This document shows positions 1 to 8,992 of a stretch of DNA of 46,313 nt, one piece after another. The position numbers were made by a program, and so were the translations under genes. Positions within the stretch are counted from its first letter, which is position 1. Each line of letters begins with the position of its first letter. The DNA comes from Leptolyngbyaceae cyanobacterium CSU_1_4 (GTDB lineage Bacteria; Cyanobacteriota; Cyanobacteriia; Elainellales; Elainellaceae), in assembly GCA_012034615.1 (NCBI GenBank), contig JAAUPA010000007.1, forward strand, positions 1 to 46,313. The letters run 5' to 3'. Under the pieces are notes generated by a model. The model did no database searches, was not told where the DNA came from, and saw only the letters and a list, made by a program, of their open reading frames with translations.

Positions 1-1287
1 GCTCATGGGGGTGAGGACGTTTTCGTAGCCTTTGACCCAGCTTAGGTCGTTCGTCCAAGAGGCTCCGTCCATGTGGAAATTGGGGTTTTCTTGCTGAAGG
101 GCTTGGATGGCTGAGTGGACGGCTTCGGGGGTGGAATGGTTGGGGTCAACCCGTTGCCAGATTAGATGTTGGGCGATCGCCTGACACTCAGGATAGTCTT
201 CATCTTCACAGCCTGCCGTCTCCATCAGCTCCAAATACTCACTGCCCGTCATGCCTGCAACGCTGCTGTCTTGCGCCACCTCATGCCAAGTCCGCTTGAA
301 GGCGCTAGGAAATTCGTTCATCATCACGCCGCCATTTTCGCCATCGCCAATTTGGGTCACTAGCGGCGGTACTGAGATGCCTTTGATCTCTTGCCGAGAC
401 AGGGTTTTTGCTTCGTAATAGGGTTGCATCTGTCCCACCAATTTGGTGTCAGAGCCTTGGGTTTTAATCAGGGCAGTCATGCTGACGGTTTCACCTGCCG
501 AGTTGCGAGCAACCAGACGATGGGGCAAATGTCTTGATGTTAAAGAATGTCCGTCTAAAGTTTCGACCGAATGCTCTTGCACCATCACCCAGCGATAGCC
601 ACAGTCTTTGAGAGCTTTGACAAATTCGTAAAGCGCGTCGGGATGGTTGGGCAAATGCATTTCGGGAGGCGAAAAGCCTTTAACCCGTGCCAGCGCTTCC
701 CAGCCAAAAATAGCGGCAAAGTGGTGTTGCCATGCTTGGATATGGAGCTTTAGATCGGGGATGGGGGTGGAGGGCGCGACTGCATGGCTCCAAGTAGTTC
801 CGAGCCATTCGACGTAGGGCTGATAGGTGGTGTCGCAGGTAATGCGCTTGAGGCGATCGAGGGCATCGAGTTTCATTTGCCCGAGTCCCCAGAGCAGATT
901 TCCCGAATAGTCGAGCATGACCTTGGGGTGACAGCCTTGATTGATCAATTCGGGAATAAACTCTGCCATGCGGGTGTAGCACCACAGGAACGTTCCGGCG
1001 TTGTGATTATCGCCTTCGTAAGGATGCTCGAACATTTGTTGCAGATTGCTGATGAGGGCACCGTGAATGCCTGCCGGGATAGTGGGTTGGTGCATATGCA
1101 GGGCGATCGCAAATCCTGCCGAAATTTGCTCAAACTGCACGTTTGTTTTGGGCAACCAATGGGCTTGATTGACCTGGCTGACTTTTTGCACCGCAGATTC
1201 ATACCCTGAAAAGTTGGGCAATCCGTCGATTTGGTCTTTTAGCTGAGGCAGGGTGGCAAAGCGAGAAGGCTGGAGAGAGGCGGACAT
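1..1287 (-). CDS. Glycoside hydrolase family 57 protein (3' part outside window)
   Basis: The minus strand reads open from an ATG at 1287 to the left edge without a stop, giving the first 429 residues of a longer protein. It resembles the GH57 family of retaining alpha-glucan-acting enzymes (amylases, 4-alpha-glucanotransferases, branching enzymes). The family's first motif is visible as HMHQP near residues 64-68. Further on come an N-H-N-A-G-T-F block near 110 and, near 205-215, GFSPPEMHLP, which lies in the region where the family carries its catalytic Glu. Cyanobacterial GH57 proteins of this type are usually about 700 residues or more, so the C-terminal half is missing here. A role in glycogen metabolism is expected from the family; exact substrate cannot be told. 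The gene faces away from the CyanoP gene, sharing a 144-bp divergent promoter region. Confidence 0.85.
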   Translation of the reverse strand, partial: MSASLQPSRFATLPQLKDQIDGLPNFSGYESAVQKVSQVNQAHWLPKTNVQFEQISAGFAIALHMHQPTIPAGIHGALISNLQQMFEHPYEGDNHNAGTFLWCYTRMAEFIPELINQGCHPKVMLDYSGNLLWGLGQMKLDALDRLKRITCDTTYQPYVEWLGTTWSHAVAPSTPIPDLKLHIQAWQHHFAAIFGWEALARVKGFSPPEMHLPNHPDALYEFVKALKDCGYRWVMVQEHSVETLDGHSLTSRHLPHRLVARNSAGETVSMTALIKTQGSDTKLVGQMQPYYEAKTLSRQEIKGISVPPLVTQIGDGENGGVMMNEFPSAFKRTWHEVAQDSSVAGMTGSEYLELMETAGCEDEDYPECQAIAQHLIWQRVDPNHSTPEAVHSAIQALQQENPNFHMDGASWTNDLSWVKGYENVLTPMS

Positions 1288-1431
1288 GGCAATTCACCAG
1301 TAAGGGGCGCTTCTTCTTATTCTGACCGATCGCTGGGAGGTTAAATGCTACGAATTACCTTACCAGGCGGTGCCAACACGGTAAGATTTATAACGGCTAG
1401 ATTAATCTGGATTAATAAGGAAATTTAGGAA

Positions 1432-1971
1432 ATGCTGAAGCGAATTGCGGCGGTGCTGCTGGTTGTGCTGAGTTTGAGTTTGCAAAGTTGTGCTTCGGCG
1501 ACTACTAATTTAATGAGCTATGCCGACAATTATGATGGCTACGAGTTTCTTTACCCCAGCGGCTGGATGACGGTGAAAGTTGAGGGCGGTCCTGATGTGG
1601 TGCTGCATGACATTATTGAGGAAACTGAGAACGTTAGCGTCATTATTAATCCAGTGCCCGAAGGCAAGACGCTGAAAGATTTGGGTACGCCGAGCGAAGT
1701 AGGATATCGGTTGTCGAAAAATGCGATCGCCCCTCCTGGTTCGGGTCGCACGGCTGAGTTGGTGAATGCGATCGCCCATGAAGTTGACAACGAAACTTAT
1801 TACATTTTGGAATATGCCGTTCAATTGCCCGATCAGCTTCGTCATAACCTAGCCAGCGTCGTCGTTCGTCGGGGTCAGTTGTTCACATTCAATCTTTCCA
1901 CCAGTGAAAAACGATGGGAGAAAGTGCCTGATTTGTTCAAAAGAGTTGTAGATTCCTTCTCAGTTTACTAA
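1432..1971 (+). CDS. CyanoP, PsbP-family photosystem II lipoprotein
   Basis: This encodes 179 residues with a bacterial lipoprotein signal: a charged start (MLKR), a Leu/Val-rich stretch and the lipobox LQSC, placing the lipidated Cys at about residue 20. The mature part starts with the PsbP hallmark Y-D-G-Y-E-F-L-Y-P-S-G-W and ends with a V-V-D-S-F segment, as PsbP-fold proteins do. CyanoP is the cyanobacterial relative of the plant PSII extrinsic subunit PsbP. It is lipid-anchored on the lumenal side of thylakoids and is linked to early PSII assembly. A purine-rich ribosome site (aaggaa, then aggaa) precedes the ATG. The maf gene follows 29 bp downstream on the same strand, so the two may be co-transcribed. 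Confidence 0.88.
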   Translation: MLKRIAAVLLVVLSLSLQSCASATTNLMSYADNYDGYEFLYPSGWMTVKVEGGPDVVLHDIIEETENVSVIINPVPEGKTLKDLGTPSEVGYRLSKNAIAPPGSGRTAELVNAIAHEVDNETYYILEYAVQLPDQLRHNLASVVVRRGQLFTFNLSTSEKRWEKVPDLFKRVVDSFSVY

Positions 1972-2000
1972 TCGGTTGACTAAAACTTGGTTCCTACACA

Positions 2001-2600
2001 ATGATTCCTTTGATTTTGGCTTCTGCTTCTTCCGCCCGCCGCCGCCTGCTGAACGAGGCAGGGATTTCGGCTTTCGTCTGCCCTAGTGATTTTGATGAAT
2101 CGCAGGTGCAGATTGATGACCCTGCTGAGTTGGTTCAAACTTTGGCGAAGGGAAAGGCAGAGGCTGTAGTTCGCCAATTTTCTAATTCGCTAATTCTGGG
2201 CTGCGATTCAGTTTTGGCGATGGATGGCAAAATCTACGGCAAGCCCCTAAGTGTGGCAGACGCGATCGCCCGTTGGCAGCAAATGCGGGGTCAAGTGGGT
2301 GATCTTTATACGGGGCACGCCCTGATTGATCAGACGCAGAACCAAACTTTAGTGCGATCGCAAGTGACGCGGGTATTTTTTGCAAACGTGAGCGATCGTC
2401 AAATTGCCGCCTATGTTGCTTCGGGAGAACCGCTGCAATGTGCAGGTTGCTTTGCCCTCGAAGGACGAGGCGGGTTATGGATTGAAAAAATAGAAGGCTG
2501 TTATAGCAATGTCATTGGCTTGAGCCTGCCCCTCTTAAGAAAGATGCTGAGTGATTTAGGATACGATGTCGCAGATTTTTGGCAATTTGTGCAAGAATAA
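2001..2600 (+). CDS. maf: Maf-like nucleoside triphosphate pyrophosphatase
   Basis: The 199-residue product has the usual Maf length and starts with the family signature [13 protein letters not shown]. Other family blocks are present: a D-F-D-E segment near 28-32, K-G-K-A-E-A near 50, and L-G-C-D-S-V near 66-71, which carries a catalytic-site Asp. The C-terminal part contains the [15 protein letters not shown] motif. Maf proteins are cytosolic house-cleaning enzymes that hydrolyse non-canonical or selected NTPs to NMP and pyrophosphate; some are linked to inhibition of septation. Which nucleotide this member prefers (dTTP/UTP or m7GTP type) was not resolved. It follows the CyanoP gene by 29 bp on the same strand. 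Confidence 0.9.
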   Translation: MIPLILASASSARRRLLNEAGISAFVCPSDFDESQVQIDDPAELVQTLAKGKAEAVVRQFSNSLILGCDSVLAMDGKIYGKPLSVADAIARWQQMRGQVGDLYTGHALIDQTQNQTLVRSQVTRVFFANVSDRQIAAYVASGEPLQCAGCFALEGRGGLWIEKIEGCYSNVIGLSLPLLRKMLSDLGYDVADFWQFVQE

Positions 2601-2924
2601 AATCTTCATGAGTTTTGGCTAACTCATGGGTGTGTTCCAAAATGTTTACAGGCTTTGTATGTTGGGTGCTAGAAGATATTTTGACCGATCTGACTTTACG
2701 GTGTCTTTACAGGCTTGAAAAAACTACTGATGCTAATTAGGCGGTTCTAAAGAGACAATTTAACAACAGGTTCACGGGTAAACCTGCTCCTTAAAATAAA
2801 TAAGACCTCGTTTAGAAACTGATCAAACCTGCTCCGAGGCAAGTCAAACGGCTCGGCAAAAATTGCACCTTCGTTTTTAAGCCATCCAGGATTGTATCTA
2901 CTCCCCCTGAATTTTGGAAGCCCC
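2601..2924. other. Intergenic region with small inverted repeats
   Basis: No gene is seen in this 324-bp stretch between maf and the kinase. Just after maf there is an 8-bp perfect inverted repeat (CATGAGTT / AACTCATG, about 2608-2629) without a T-run, so only a weak terminator candidate. The string AAACCTGCTCC occurs twice, near 2777 and 2824. The kinase promoter presumably lies in the right half, but no clear -35/-10 pair was picked out. Confidence 0.4.
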
Positions 2925-3992
2925 ATGAATCCATCAGTTGCAAGGCTGGATAGTTTGCGTTTTTCGCCTCAACATCAAACCCAACTGGGTCAGATGTGCG
3001 GGTCGGGTGAGCTGTTTCACGATCGCTACAGCATTCACCGAGTATTAGGTCGTGGCGGCTTTGGGGTTACTTTTTTGGCTCAAGATGCCAAACTGCCAGG
3101 TTCGCCCCTCTGTGTCATTAAACAGCTTTGCCCCAAGGTGAGTAACCCCCTAACGTTACGACGGGCTGAGCAACGCTTTGAACGAGAAGCGACGATTTTA
3201 GGGCAGTTGGGTAGCCATGCCCAAGTTCCTAGTTTGTTAGATTATTTTGAGGAAGATAACGAATTTTATCTGGTGCAAGAATATGTAAAGGGTTGGACTC
3301 TGGCAAGGGAGGTAAAACGGGAAGGGGCGCTTTCTGAGGCAGAAGTCAAGCGGTTTTTGCTAGAGATACTGCCCGTTCTAACCTATATTCACCAGCATGG
3401 AGTGATTCACCGAGATATTAAACCGCCCAATATTTTGCGATCGCAGGACGACGGGCGGCTAGTGCTGATCGATTTTGGGGCGGTCAAAGAGCAATTTGTT
3501 GATCCCGATCGGGTGACCGAGCGCACCTCAACGACTCAGTTTGTGGGGACGTTGGGCTTTGCGCCTGCCGAGCAGTTGGCGTTGCGTCCAACCTATGCCA
3601 GCGATATTTTTGCCCTAGGGGTAACCTGCCTGTATCTGCTCACGGGTAAGCCGCCCATGGATTTTTCCTACGACTTTGCTACGGGTGACGTGTGTTGGCA
3701 GAACTGGGCAACTGTCAGTGAACACTTTGGGAAGGTGCTCGACCGAATGCTGAAGGTTTCATTGCGCGATCGCTTTCAGTCGGCTGCCGAAATTCAGCGA
3801 GCGCTAGAGCTAGAGCCCCATCTCAGCGAGCTTCAGCGATGCATGAATTTGCGTCCCGCCTTAGAAGATATCTCGGATGAGGCGTTGCTGAGCAGCGGCA
3901 GATATTTGCCCCCGACGGTGCGAACCGCGATCGCCATTCGCCGCTGGAACAACAAAGCGATCGCCAGGGAAAACCGAAGGTTAGCCACTTAA
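2925..3992 (+). CDS. Serine/threonine protein kinase (Hanks type)
   Basis: The 355-residue protein is almost entirely a Hanks-type kinase domain. It shows the glycine loop GRGGFGVTF, the ATP-binding Lys in VIKQL, the catalytic loop HRDIKPPNIL, the Mg-binding DFG in DFGAVK, and an activation-segment end G-T-L-G-F-A-P-A-E-Q. This is the cyanobacterial subfamily that begins with a linker and F-H-D-R-Y before the Gly-loop. No transmembrane helix or sensory/WD40/TPR extension follows; the roughly 80-residue tail is Arg-rich and featureless, so the kinase is probably soluble. A TTG at 2892 in frame would add 11 residues, but the ATG at 2925 has GGAAG four bases upstream and is preferred. The substrate is unknown. 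Confidence 0.88.
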   Translation: MNPSVARLDSLRFSPQHQTQLGQMCGSGELFHDRYSIHRVLGRGGFGVTFLAQDAKLPGSPLCVIKQLCPKVSNPLTLRRAEQRFEREATILGQLGSHAQVPSLLDYFEEDNEFYLVQEYVKGWTLAREVKREGALSEAEVKRFLLEILPVLTYIHQHGVIHRDIKPPNILRSQDDGRLVLIDFGAVKEQFVDPDRVTERTSTTQFVGTLGFAPAEQLALRPTYASDIFALGVTCLYLLTGKPPMDFSYDFATGDVCWQNWATVSEHFGKVLDRMLKVSLRDRFQSAAEIQRALELEPHLSELQRCMNLRPALEDISDEALLSSGRYLPPTVRTAIAIRRWNNKAIARENRRLAT

Positions 3993-4111
3993 GCTCGCCT
4001 CCTGGTTGACTGACAAAACTTGAACTGCCCTCACCCCAACCCATCTCCCAGAGCGGGCTACTGGGTACACACATGTCTAAGCTAGCTACGCTTCAGTCTT
4101 TTCAGCCCACT

Positions 4112-4146
4112 AAATCCCCCAGAAGCACACAAGGAGAGGGGGGATT
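4112..4146. repeat. C-rich/G-rich inverted repeat, relative of the window's intergenic repeats
   Basis: AAATCCCCC (4112-4120) and GGGGGATTT (4138-4146) form a 9-bp perfect hairpin in the gap between the kinase and the methyltransferase, whose genes converge here. The same C-run/G-run core recurs in the larger repeats at 10745, 14141, 15985 and 25957. It may serve as a bidirectional transcription barrier, but there is no clean T-run. Confidence 0.5.
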
Positions 4147-4203
4147 TCAAGCCAGTCCTTTGTCTGAAATCCCTTAAGTTAGCAAGTTAGCCTGGGCTGC
4201 GGG

Positions 4204-5085
4204 TTACGCAGGTTGGGGAGTGGCATCGGCAGTCCAGAGAGATTCAAAGCCAAGGGTTGGATCGCTGGTTGGATCAAGGGATGAGTCGGCGATCGGCTTT
4301 ACGCCTCGGCTCACTTGGTGTACACCCCAGACGCTTTCTGTCCGCACATCGCCAAACCCCGCAATTCCCATCCAAGCATCCACGCTGCCCTGAGCATAGG
4401 CACGGATGTAAGGCTCCTCAAAAATTTGGGTGAGCCACTCAGTTTGGCGGAGAGTCGATTGGTTGCCATCTAAAATCAAGACTTCTCCCCCTGCCCTAAG
4501 TAACCGGAAGCATTCGTCTAGCACTTTACAGGAAATGGCGGGGGGGGTTTCGTGGAACAATAGGGAAGCCGTGACTAAATCAAAGCTGCGATCGGCAAAG
4601 GGGAGTTGCTCGGCTTTGCCTTGCTGAAACTGAATATTTAACCCTGCCTGACGGGCTTTATCATCTGCCACAGCCAGCATATAGGGCGACAAATCAATTC
4701 CAATCACTTCTGCCTGAGGAAATTTTTGCTGGAGCAAGCGGGTGGTTGAGCCAGTTCCACAGCCTAAATCTAAAATGCGTTGGGGTTGGCAACGAATCCG
4801 TTCTATTAAGGATTGACGCACCCATAATTCGTTGGGCGGTAGAACGTGCTGCGTAATGGGATCATAGGAAAAGGCAGCTCCTAAATTTAAGTAGCCCTCT
4901 TCAATGCCATGAAAGTTTTGGGCGTAGTATTTGGGGTACTCAAAATTAGGTTGACGAAAGCGATCGCTCTCCTTTTCCCAATCTCGACTCTGGTAGTATT
5001 TTTTAATTTCTTCTGAATCGAGCAAAAAGGTTTTGAAGAAGGGAGCCAAGAACTGTTCAAATATCGTGTCTTTGCGAGGTGTCAT
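4204..5085 (-). CDS. Class I SAM-dependent methyltransferase
   Basis: The 293-residue protein has a Rossmann-like methyltransferase fold. Motif I is I-L-D-L-G-C-G-T-G-S-T-T-R (near 141-153), binding S-adenosylmethionine. The acidic motif II is V-I-G-I-D-L-S-P-Y-M-L (near 163-173), and a post-motif region F-D-L-V-T-A-S-L-L-F-H-E follows. The first roughly 100 residues (Y-Y-Q-S-R-D-W-E, Y-P-K-Y-Y-A-Q-N-F-H-G) form an N-terminal extension of the type seen in a conserved cyanobacterial family. The methyl acceptor is not evident; small molecules such as quinones or lipids are typical for this fold. No membrane segment is seen. The gene is divergent from the HAD phosphatase, with a 168-bp shared upstream region. 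Confidence 0.8.
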   Translation of the reverse strand: MTPRKDTIFEQFLAPFFKTFLLDSEEIKKYYQSRDWEKESDRFRQPNFEYPKYYAQNFHGIEEGYLNLGAAFSYDPITQHVLPPNELWVRQSLIERIRCQPQRILDLGCGTGSTTRLLQQKFPQAEVIGIDLSPYMLAVADDKARQAGLNIQFQQGKAEQLPFADRSFDLVTASLLFHETPPAISCKVLDECFRLLRAGGEVLILDGNQSTLRQTEWLTQIFEEPYIRAYAQGSVDAWMGIAGFGDVRTESVWGVHQVSRGVKPIADSSLDPTSDPTLGFESLWTADATPQPA

Positions 5086-5253
5086 AAGCGATCGCCCAAT
5101 GCATCTAAGTTGAACTGTTGACCGTTGTGTTGATCTTTCTGCTGAATATTCTCACAGCTTTACTAATTTTAATGAATTCACCAGAAAGTTATAATTCTTT
5201 CAGCCTCAGGGAAATCATTGGCTGCACCTGTCCATCCTCAATTTTGTCTTCCT

Positions 5254-5973
5254 ATGCTTAAAGCAGTGTTGTTCGATTTCAATGGCGTAATTATTAATGA
5301 TGAGCCGTTGCATGAGAAGCTGCTGGCACAAATTTTGGTGGAAGAAAATTTAAGGGCAAATCCAGACGAGTTTCGAGAGGTTTGCTTAGGCAGAAGCGAT
5401 CGCGCTTGTTTGCACGATTTACTTCTGCGGCGCGGACGAGTCGTCAGCGATGAATATTTAACCGGATTGGTGGCGCGGAAGTCTCGCTATTATCAACAGC
5501 AGCTCGAAGCCCTAGAAGCCGTCCCTACGTACCCCGGTTTAACGGATCTAATTTTTAAAATTCGAGTCGCCAATCTCACCATGGCAGTAGTCAGTGGCGC
5601 AGTACGCGCCGAAATTGAATGGGTGTTAAATAGCCTCAATTTAGCTCAATATTTTAGTGTGATTGTGGCGGGTGATGATATCACAACCAGCAAGCCTGAC
5701 CCTGCTGGCTATTTACTAGCGGTCGATCGCCTCAATCAGCAGAACCCGGGGTTGGCGCTGCGACCCGAAGAATGTCTGGTCATTGAAGATACCTTTGCGG
5801 GTATTGAGGCAGGCAAACGCGCTGGTATGAAAGTTGTGGGCGTGGCAAATTCTTATCCTTATCACATGATGCAGCGGCAGTCGAATTGGGCGGTCGATTA
5901 TCTTTCAGAATTAGAGCTTGACCGAGTACTGCAAGTATTTTTGGGCAGAGAAAAACCAGAGGTTAAAGACTAA
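5254..5973 (+). CDS. HAD superfamily (subfamily IA) hydrolase, beta-phosphoglucomutase-like
   Basis: The product has 239 residues from the ATG at 5254; a TTG at 5218 would add 12 residues that do not look like this family. Motif I is F-D-F-N-G-V-I, motif II V-V-S-G-A, motif III the Lys in S-K-P-D-P, and motif IV V-I-E-D-T-F-A-G-I-E-A-G. The helical cap lies between motifs I and II. The order matches beta-phosphoglucomutase and related phosphatases acting on small phosphorylated sugars. Motif I has Asn where most HAD phosphatases carry the second, acid/base Asp (D-x-D), which should change or weaken catalysis. The gene ends 17 bp before a tRNA gene on the same strand. Confidence 0.82.
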   Translation: MLKAVLFDFNGVIINDEPLHEKLLAQILVEENLRANPDEFREVCLGRSDRACLHDLLLRRGRVVSDEYLTGLVARKSRYYQQQLEALEAVPTYPGLTDLIFKIRVANLTMAVVSGAVRAEIEWVLNSLNLAQYFSVIVAGDDITTSKPDPAGYLLAVDRLNQQNPGLALRPEECLVIEDTFAGIEAGKRAGMKVVGVANSYPYHMMQRQSNWAVDYLSELELDRVLQVFLGREKPEVKD

Positions 5974-5990
5974 GCTAAAATAACAGTCGC

Positions 5991-6063
5991 GGGGGGTTAG
6001 CGCAGTTGGTAGCGCGTTGCGATCGCACCGCAAAGGCCACCGGTTCGAGCCCGGTACTCTCCA
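5991..6063 (+). tRNA. tRNA-Ala (anticodon CGC)
   Basis: The sequence folds by hand into a full cloverleaf: acceptor GGGGGGT (5991-5997) with ACTCTCC (6056-6062), D-stem GCGC/GCGC, anticodon stem TTGCG/CGCAA, T-stem ACCGG/CCGGT and T-loop TTCGAGC. The seven-base anticodon loop ATCGCAC puts CGC at positions 34-36, reading the GCG codon. The acceptor shows G3:U70, the main identity element for alanyl-tRNA synthetase, which supports Ala. Discriminator base is A (6063), and CCA is not encoded. A complete HIP1 octamer (GCGATCGC) lies across the anticodon stem and loop (6019-6026). Confidence 0.88.
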
Positions 6064-6157
6064 TTAATATTGATTAAAAAATCATTCGGTTGGGCATTCT
6101 GAGCGTGACGCGAGGTCGCTTTTTTGTGGCAAAAGTTCCTTTACCGCCGTTCCCGTG

Positions 6158-8863
6158 ATGAAATTTCGATCCGTCAAATTTGATTCGCTGCGATCGAAAT
6201 TGGTCTTGTCTTTTTTAGTGGTTTCGCTGCTGCCGATCTTTTTACTCACGGGGGTCAATCGGCAAAGCACCACTGCGGTCATGACTCAAAATGCCAACCA
6301 AGCGCTGTTGGCAGCAGCCAGCCAAACCGCCCTGCGGCTCGATAGTTTTATTCAAACCAACCTAGATACGGTTCGAGTGGAAGCTCAGCTTCCAGGGGTG
6401 ATCAGATATCTTCAGTTGTCGCCCGAGCAACAGGCAGAAAGCCCAGAAGCAATGGAAGCTGCCGCTATATTTTGGAGTTTAGCTCGTCGAGATCCGTCGA
6501 ATATTTTGTCTTATTCGCTGTTAAACCTCCAGGGAATAACGGTTTTTGACACCTATGCTCCCGATATGTATCGCGATCGGGCAACCGAAGATTATTTTTG
6601 GCAACCTCTGACTTTAGACTCTGCATATACATCACCTGTACGAATTCAGTCTCGCCAAGATGGAACCGCCAGCATTTATTTTAGTAGCCCTGTGAGAAAT
6701 GCATCGGGAGAAGCGTTAGGAGTTTTGGCAGTGCGCTACAACGCGATCGCCCTGCAACACATTGTTCGCCAAAGTCAAGACTTAGCGGGTTCTCAATCTT
6801 TTGTCGTCGTTTTAGATGAATATCACATTCACATTGTGGATGGTAGCCCCATTAGCCAGCAGTTCAAGTCTTTGATCCCGCTGGCACCTGCCCAAACGAG
6901 GCTTTTACAAAAACAACAGCGTCTTCCCGACTTTCCCCCCCATCAACTCACCATCCGTCAGCCCGACTTTGAGCACGCCCTGAATCAGGTCTGCCCCCTC
7001 ACTCAAACCTGCCCTCCGGTTTATGTCACCACCCCCATTCCCGGTTCCCCCGATCGCAACAAGCGAGTCGCCATTGTTCGGCTGAAAACCCAGCCCTGGT
7101 TTGTGGCTTTTTCCCAGCCCGAAGAAGTGTTTTTATCGCCTATCCATGCCCCCATGCAAGCCACGATCGCCCTAGCTCTTAGCATTGCCGTAATCGTGGC
7201 GATCGCGGCGCTCAGTGTGGCTCGGTGGTTGTCCAAACCTTTAGATCTCTTGGCGGAAGGCGTGAGCCAGTTTACAGCAGGCAACTTGGCAGCCCGGGTC
7301 AACGTTCAGTCAAAGGACGAAATTGGCGTACTCAGTGCCAGTTTTAACATGATGGCAGAACAGGTGGGAAAGCTTTTGAAACGGCTGGAAGATCGAACGG
7401 TGGAACTGGAGGAAAGTCGGTACATTACCTTTGCAGTTAGTGAGCTTTCTAAGTCGATTTTGGATAGCGATCGCCTTTTGCAAGAAGCCGCTAAGTTAGT
7501 GCAGGAAGGTTTTGCCGTCACCTATGTGCAAATTTATTTATGGGATGAGGGCACGGGTCAGCTCCAGCAGCGAGCCACGGCAGGCAAATTTGAGGATGCT
7601 GATCAAACTTTCGCTCATCATGCTTTTGATTATGACCTTGCAGACGGCGGAGAGAGTTTGGTGGCGATCGCTGCCCGCCAGTTTCAGCCTCAAATTTGTC
7701 ATGACCTCGCCCCCTGCTCTCCCCCCTTCATTCCCCAATTTCACCTCGCTCGTTCCGAAGTTGCTGTTCCCCTCATAAGTCGTGGTACGCTTTTGGGCGT
7801 ATTAGATATTCAAGATAGTACCCCCGATCGCTTTAGCAAAACCGATCAAGAAACCTTCAATACCCTCGCCGGACAAATTGCCACCGCCCTAGAAAACGCC
7901 TCCCTCTTTCACGCCATCCAAACCACCGAAGCCCAATATCGAGACAAAGCCCAAGAGCTGCAACAAACCCTTGAGGCACTCCAACAAGCCCAAGCAAAAC
8001 TGGTGCAGAGTGAAAAAATGTCGAGCTTGGGTCAGCTCGTTGCGGGCATAGCCCATGAAATCAACAATCCCATCAGCTTTATTTACGCCAATCTCACCTA
8101 TCTTAATCAATACCAAACTGACCTGTTCAAATTACTGCAACTTTACCAACAGCACTATCCCCAGCCCGCCGCCGAGATTCAAAAAGAGCGAAACAGAATT
8201 GATTTGGCTTTTATTAGCCGAGACTTTAGCCAAATCCTAGCGTCTATGAAAGTTGGAACAGAACGGATTCGCAAAATTGTTTTGTCTTTACGTAACTTTT
8301 CGCGGTTAGATGAATCTGAAGTAAAACCTGTAGACATTCATGAGGGAATTGAAAGTACTCTGTTCATGTTACAAAGTCAACTCAAAGCATCTCAGACTCA
8401 CCCTGCTATTAAGATCATTAGAGAGTACGCTGATTTACCTCTCATAGAATGTTATGCAGGACAAATGAATCAAGTGTTTATGAACATTTTGATGAACGCT
8501 ATAGATGCCTTAAAAACGTGTGTCTCCACGCCCGACTTACAGGATTTACCCACAGGTTCAGCCACTTGGCTCAAAACTCAGGATACGCTAAAAATTTTAA
8601 TTAAGACAGAGCTGGTAGGAGACGACGTTGTTATTCGCATCATCGACAATGGGATTGGCATGACAGAAAACACCCGACACAGACTTTTTGACCCCTTTTT
8701 TACGACCAAAGAAGTGGGCAAAGGCACCGGGTTAGGGTTGTCAGTGAGCTATCAAATTGTGACAGAAAAGCATCATGGGCAATTGTCTTGCAATTCTGAG
8801 TGGGGAAAGGGAGCGGAGTTTGTGATTCAGATCCCGATCGCGCTTAAATCCCATCCAAAATAA
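6158..8863 (+). CDS. Membrane sensor histidine kinase (dCache-HAMP-GAF-HisKA-HATPase)
   Basis: This 901-residue protein has an N-terminal membrane helix (about 15-35) and a roughly 300-residue extracytoplasmic region of the Cache type. A second helix (about 333-356) is followed by HAMP (P-L-D-L-L-A-E-G). A GAF domain spans about 420-580, followed by a coiled coil and the kinase core. The phospho-acceptor His is in G-I-A-H-E-I-N-N-P, and the ATP-binding domain shows N-A-I-D-A, D-N-G-I-G-M and G-K-G-T-G-L-G-L. The HEINNP subtype, with an insert between the His box and the rest of the dimerisation domain, is common in cyanobacteria. Ligand and partner regulator are unknown; no response regulator is adjacent. 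GTG at 6155 is a possible start three bases earlier; neither start has a strong ribosome site. Confidence 0.9.
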   Translation: MKFRSVKFDSLRSKLVLSFLVVSLLPIFLLTGVNRQSTTAVMTQNANQALLAAASQTALRLDSFIQTNLDTVRVEAQLPGVIRYLQLSPEQQAESPEAMEAAAIFWSLARRDPSNILSYSLLNLQGITVFDTYAPDMYRDRATEDYFWQPLTLDSAYTSPVRIQSRQDGTASIYFSSPVRNASGEALGVLAVRYNAIALQHIVRQSQDLAGSQSFVVVLDEYHIHIVDGSPISQQFKSLIPLAPAQTRLLQKQQRLPDFPPHQLTIRQPDFEHALNQVCPLTQTCPPVYVTTPIPGSPDRNKRVAIVRLKTQPWFVAFSQPEEVFLSPIHAPMQATIALALSIAVIVAIAALSVARWLSKPLDLLAEGVSQFTAGNLAARVNVQSKDEIGVLSASFNMMAEQVGKLLKRLEDRTVELEESRYITFAVSELSKSILDSDRLLQEAAKLVQEGFAVTYVQIYLWDEGTGQLQQRATAGKFEDADQTFAHHAFDYDLADGGESLVAIAARQFQPQICHDLAPCSPPFIPQFHLARSEVAVPLISRGTLLGVLDIQDSTPDRFSKTDQETFNTLAGQIATALENASLFHAIQTTEAQYRDKAQELQQTLEALQQAQAKLVQSEKMSSLGQLVAGIAHEINNPISFIYANLTYLNQYQTDLFKLLQLYQQHYPQPAAEIQKERNRIDLAFISRDFSQILASMKVGTERIRKIVLSLRNFSRLDESEVKPVDIHEGIESTLFMLQSQLKASQTHPAIKIIREYADLPLIECYAGQMNQVFMNILMNAIDALKTCVSTPDLQDLPTGSATWLKTQDTLKILIKTELVGDDVVIRIIDNGIGMTENTRHRLFDPFFTTKEVGKGTGLGLSVSYQIVTEKHHGQLSCNSEWGKGAEFVIQIPIALKSHPK

Positions 8864-8992
8864 GCTTTATAACTCTGAAATTTCTGCCCCGGTTACAAAC
8901 TTTTGGCTCGACCTATCGAACAGGGGCACTAACGCGATACTCTAGAACTCATTTACTCTTTGGTTTGCTCTTTGGACTGCCGGAGCCAGGAT

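Noticed and set aside
784-1209. A 141-residue plus-strand reading frame
   Set aside because: It lies wholly opposite the GH57 coding region, which has recognisable motifs. The plus reading has no family features or ribosome site.
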